From assembly GCA_000697335.1 (NCBI GenBank), contig JNEM01013733.1, positions 1-10,977 on the forward strand: a DNA stretch of 10,977 bases, in the 5' to 3' direction. The DNA comes from Conidiobolus incongruus B7586 (lineage: Eukaryota; Entomophthoromycota; Entomophthoromycetes; Entomophthorales; Conidiobolaceae). Numbering within the stretch: position 1 is the first letter of the stretch; the number at the start of each line of letters is the position of its first letter. This document shows, piece by piece, positions 9,029 through 10,977 of this stretch. The translations under genes were made by a program, and so were the position numbers. A model generated the notes under the pieces. The model was not told where the DNA came from. It was given only the letters and a program-made list of their open reading frames with translations, and searched no databases.

Positions 9029-9036
9029 TTTATATA
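9029..9036 (-). promoter_or_regulatory. possible TATA box of the CAP gene
   Basis: TATATAAA on the minus strand, about 60 bases before the preferred start codon (8970) and about 23 before the upstream ATG (9006). The spacing suits initiation near 9006 and so favours the downstream ATG. Chance occurrence is possible. Confidence 0.3.
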
Positions 9037-9066
9037 TTATCACATTAATTTAATAACACCAAAATA

Positions 9067-9109
9067 GTTCAATTGAAATTCAATTGATTAAGTGAAAATT
9101 GAATTGAAC
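9067..9109. promoter_or_regulatory. inverted repeat upstream of the CAP gene
   Basis: GTTCAATT (9067-9074) followed by a second ATTCAATT (9078-9085) pairs with AATTGAATTGAAC (9097-9109), leaving a short loop. It lies about 100-140 bases upstream of the CAP start codon and contains one of the few CpGs of this spacer at its right edge. It could be a dimer-binding operator-like site. No family of regulator is recognised. Confidence 0.3.
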
Positions 9110-9252
9110 GTGACAGAAAAGTTTCTAAATTCTTATTTCAAACTTTGAAACTGTTCAGATTGGATTATCAATTTTCATATCTAAAATAAAAATTACTATT
9201 GAATTAAAATTAATTTGAAATTAAATGGCAAATGAAAATTGGTTAAATTTTT

Positions 9253-9256
<4 letters not shown>

Positions 9257-9286
<30 letters not shown>
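9257..9286. repeat. (AT)15 dinucleotide microsatellite
   Basis: A pure run of fifteen AT units, the longest simple repeat in the window. It has no recognisable function and lies in non-coding DNA. Such runs are prone to length change and assembly error. Confidence 0.95.
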
Positions 9287-9288
<2 letters not shown>

Positions 9289-10977
9289 CATTTTATTCAA
9301 CATCAGCTATAATACAAAAAATATGATAATAATTATTAATTATATGCTATAATCTAAAACAAATAAATTGAATTTATAACTCATTCAAATTTCATAAATC
9401 CATGCTAAAAAATTAATTAATTAGATCACGATAATTTAGAGAAAATATTTTAATTTTATATTATTTTAATATGATTATTTAATACTGATAATTGGATTTT
9501 TAAATATTTATATCTTTTATACTATATATTTAGTAATTTTAATATCAATTTTAGTACTCTTGTAAATATGAAAAGACATTTTTATTAGAATGTTGATTAC
9601 TAATTAACAAGTTCTTTTATTTCCTTTTAAAGATTTCTTTTTAAAACTACTCACATATAAAATTCAATTTTGGATTTAAACAAGAATAAATATAGTTTAA
9701 CTAAGTAGCAATAGTCAAATCATTCTTAATTCTTTATTACAAGTTAGAAAATATCTAAAACACTGAAAAAGTACAATATACCCAAAATTAGCTAAATTGT
9801 TTTTACCAATATATCTATCATCATTTAATTGTTTAGCAGCTAAATATATTTTCAAAATAATATATATATTAATTTCTTGTTCTTGTAGTATACAATTAGT
9901 AGAAACGATTTGTTCAAATTAAAATACATAATACTAAAGCTCATCAGTATTACTTCAAGGATTGTTAAGTGAAAAGAATTTATCAATATTTTCCCAAAGA
10001 AAACAATACCATTGTACATTAATACACGATATATATTTAATCGTTTTGTTAGGAAAATTGAAGTTCATCTAGTAAACATAAACCAAAATGTTAACACCTT
10101 CAATCCAAAAAATATATCATTAATAATAATACTTGCATAGATCTGATTTAGTAGTTTAATATTCAAGTTAAGAAAAAGAATTAATAGTTCCTAAGGTAGG
10201 AAATAAGCGTATTCAATGTAATATCAAGTTAATAAAATCACTAGCCATAATCTAAACATCATAAATATTAATATTAAGTCTAAGGTTTTAAATCCTACAA
10301 TTGATAGCAAGCTGATCCAATTTCATTTTAAAATTTGGAATAATGAAGATAGCAATCTATTATTTTAACTGTGACTTAAATTATAATTTCTTTTAATCTC
10401 ATATTTTATAATATTTATTTATTCTAAATATTATTGATTATTTATTTTTTATCAGAGTAATTACAATATAAGAAATTAATGGAAAATATTGGATTTGATA
10501 TGCTATAAATAATGATGATTCAGATTTTTATAGGAGTCTTAATTATTCATTTGCCTTTTTAATTTAAGAATCATTTGACTGATTAGATGATTATAGGATA
10601 ATTTGAATTATAAGTAAAAATTGAATATTAATTAAATAGTTATTTTATTTTATTATGATAATAATTAGTCTTTTAATATTAAGGTAAATGGAATTTTTTT
10701 ATAATTTTAATATATATATATTTTATCTGTATTATTTTTAATTATAATTACTAATATTTAAAATATAAAATATATAGATATATATAGGAATATATTATTA
10801 TTAATATTACTCAAATAATATTCTTTGTTTTCCAAAATTAATATATTTAATATTTATCATTGTTTTTATATAAATTTCATCAAATACATTATTTTTTAAC
10901 TATAAAAAATTATGTCTTTTGATTAATATTTTTAGTTTAAATAATAATTCCATTAATTAAAATTTAAAATATAATTT

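Larger units (their letters stand above)
9007..10977. other. right-hand intergenic region
   Basis: No intact gene is visible. It contains the CAP promoter region and the AT microsatellite. Between about 9717 and 10380 the minus strand carries a frame with fewer stops than expected and higher GC than the flanks, including a 66-codon open part at about 9718-9918 (see findings). From 10390 to the end the DNA is A/T spacer with nothing recognisable. Confidence 0.5.

Noticed and set aside
1-10977. tRNA, rRNA or CRISPR arrays
   Set aside because: No tRNA-like B-box string, rRNA core sequence or regularly spaced repeats were seen on either strand.

Overview
The window is eukaryotic nuclear DNA. It holds a four-exon gene with canonical GT-AG introns, two of them about 50 bases long. 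Intergenic DNA is extremely AT-rich, and there is a cut-and-paste transposon of Tc1/mariner type. Genes use the standard code: the long Gln-rich stretch of the first gene is written with CAA/CAG, and no TAA, TAG or TGA is read as an amino acid. The species cannot be named from the sequence. Short introns, AT richness and a compact bacterial/fungal-style CAP protein would fit an early-diverging fungus or a small parasitic opisthokont, but this is inference.

Layout. 1-755: AT-rich upstream DNA with a possible TATA box. 756-4993 (+): one ISWI-type chromatin-remodelling ATPase gene, 1342 codons in four exons. It has AutoN, both RecA lobes and HAND-SANT-SLIDE, followed by an unusual Q/N/P/S/H-rich tail of about 340 residues. 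What look like two separate open frames (987-3365 and 3656-4993) are joined here through a small middle exon at 3411-3529. 4994-8514: a 3.5 kb gene-poor block with no CpG dinucleotide at all. It contains a decayed D34D mariner-like transposon (about 6541-8072) with long inverted terminal repeats of roughly 225 bases, and possibly a still older transposase relic at about 5794-6260. 8515-8970 (-): a small secreted CAP/SCP-domain protein with a signal peptide, transcribed toward the ISWI gene. 9007-10977: AT-rich DNA with a palindrome just upstream of the CAP gene, an (AT)15 tract, and a faint coding-like stretch on the minus strand that I do not recognise.

The two live genes are convergent and have no evident functional link. 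One acts on chromatin in the nucleus, the other is probably exported. The most notable points are the ISWI C-terminal extension with an altered motif V, the long-armed mariner fossil whose arms stay nearly identical while its transposase is riddled with stops, and the CpG void around it. No wholly new system was found.
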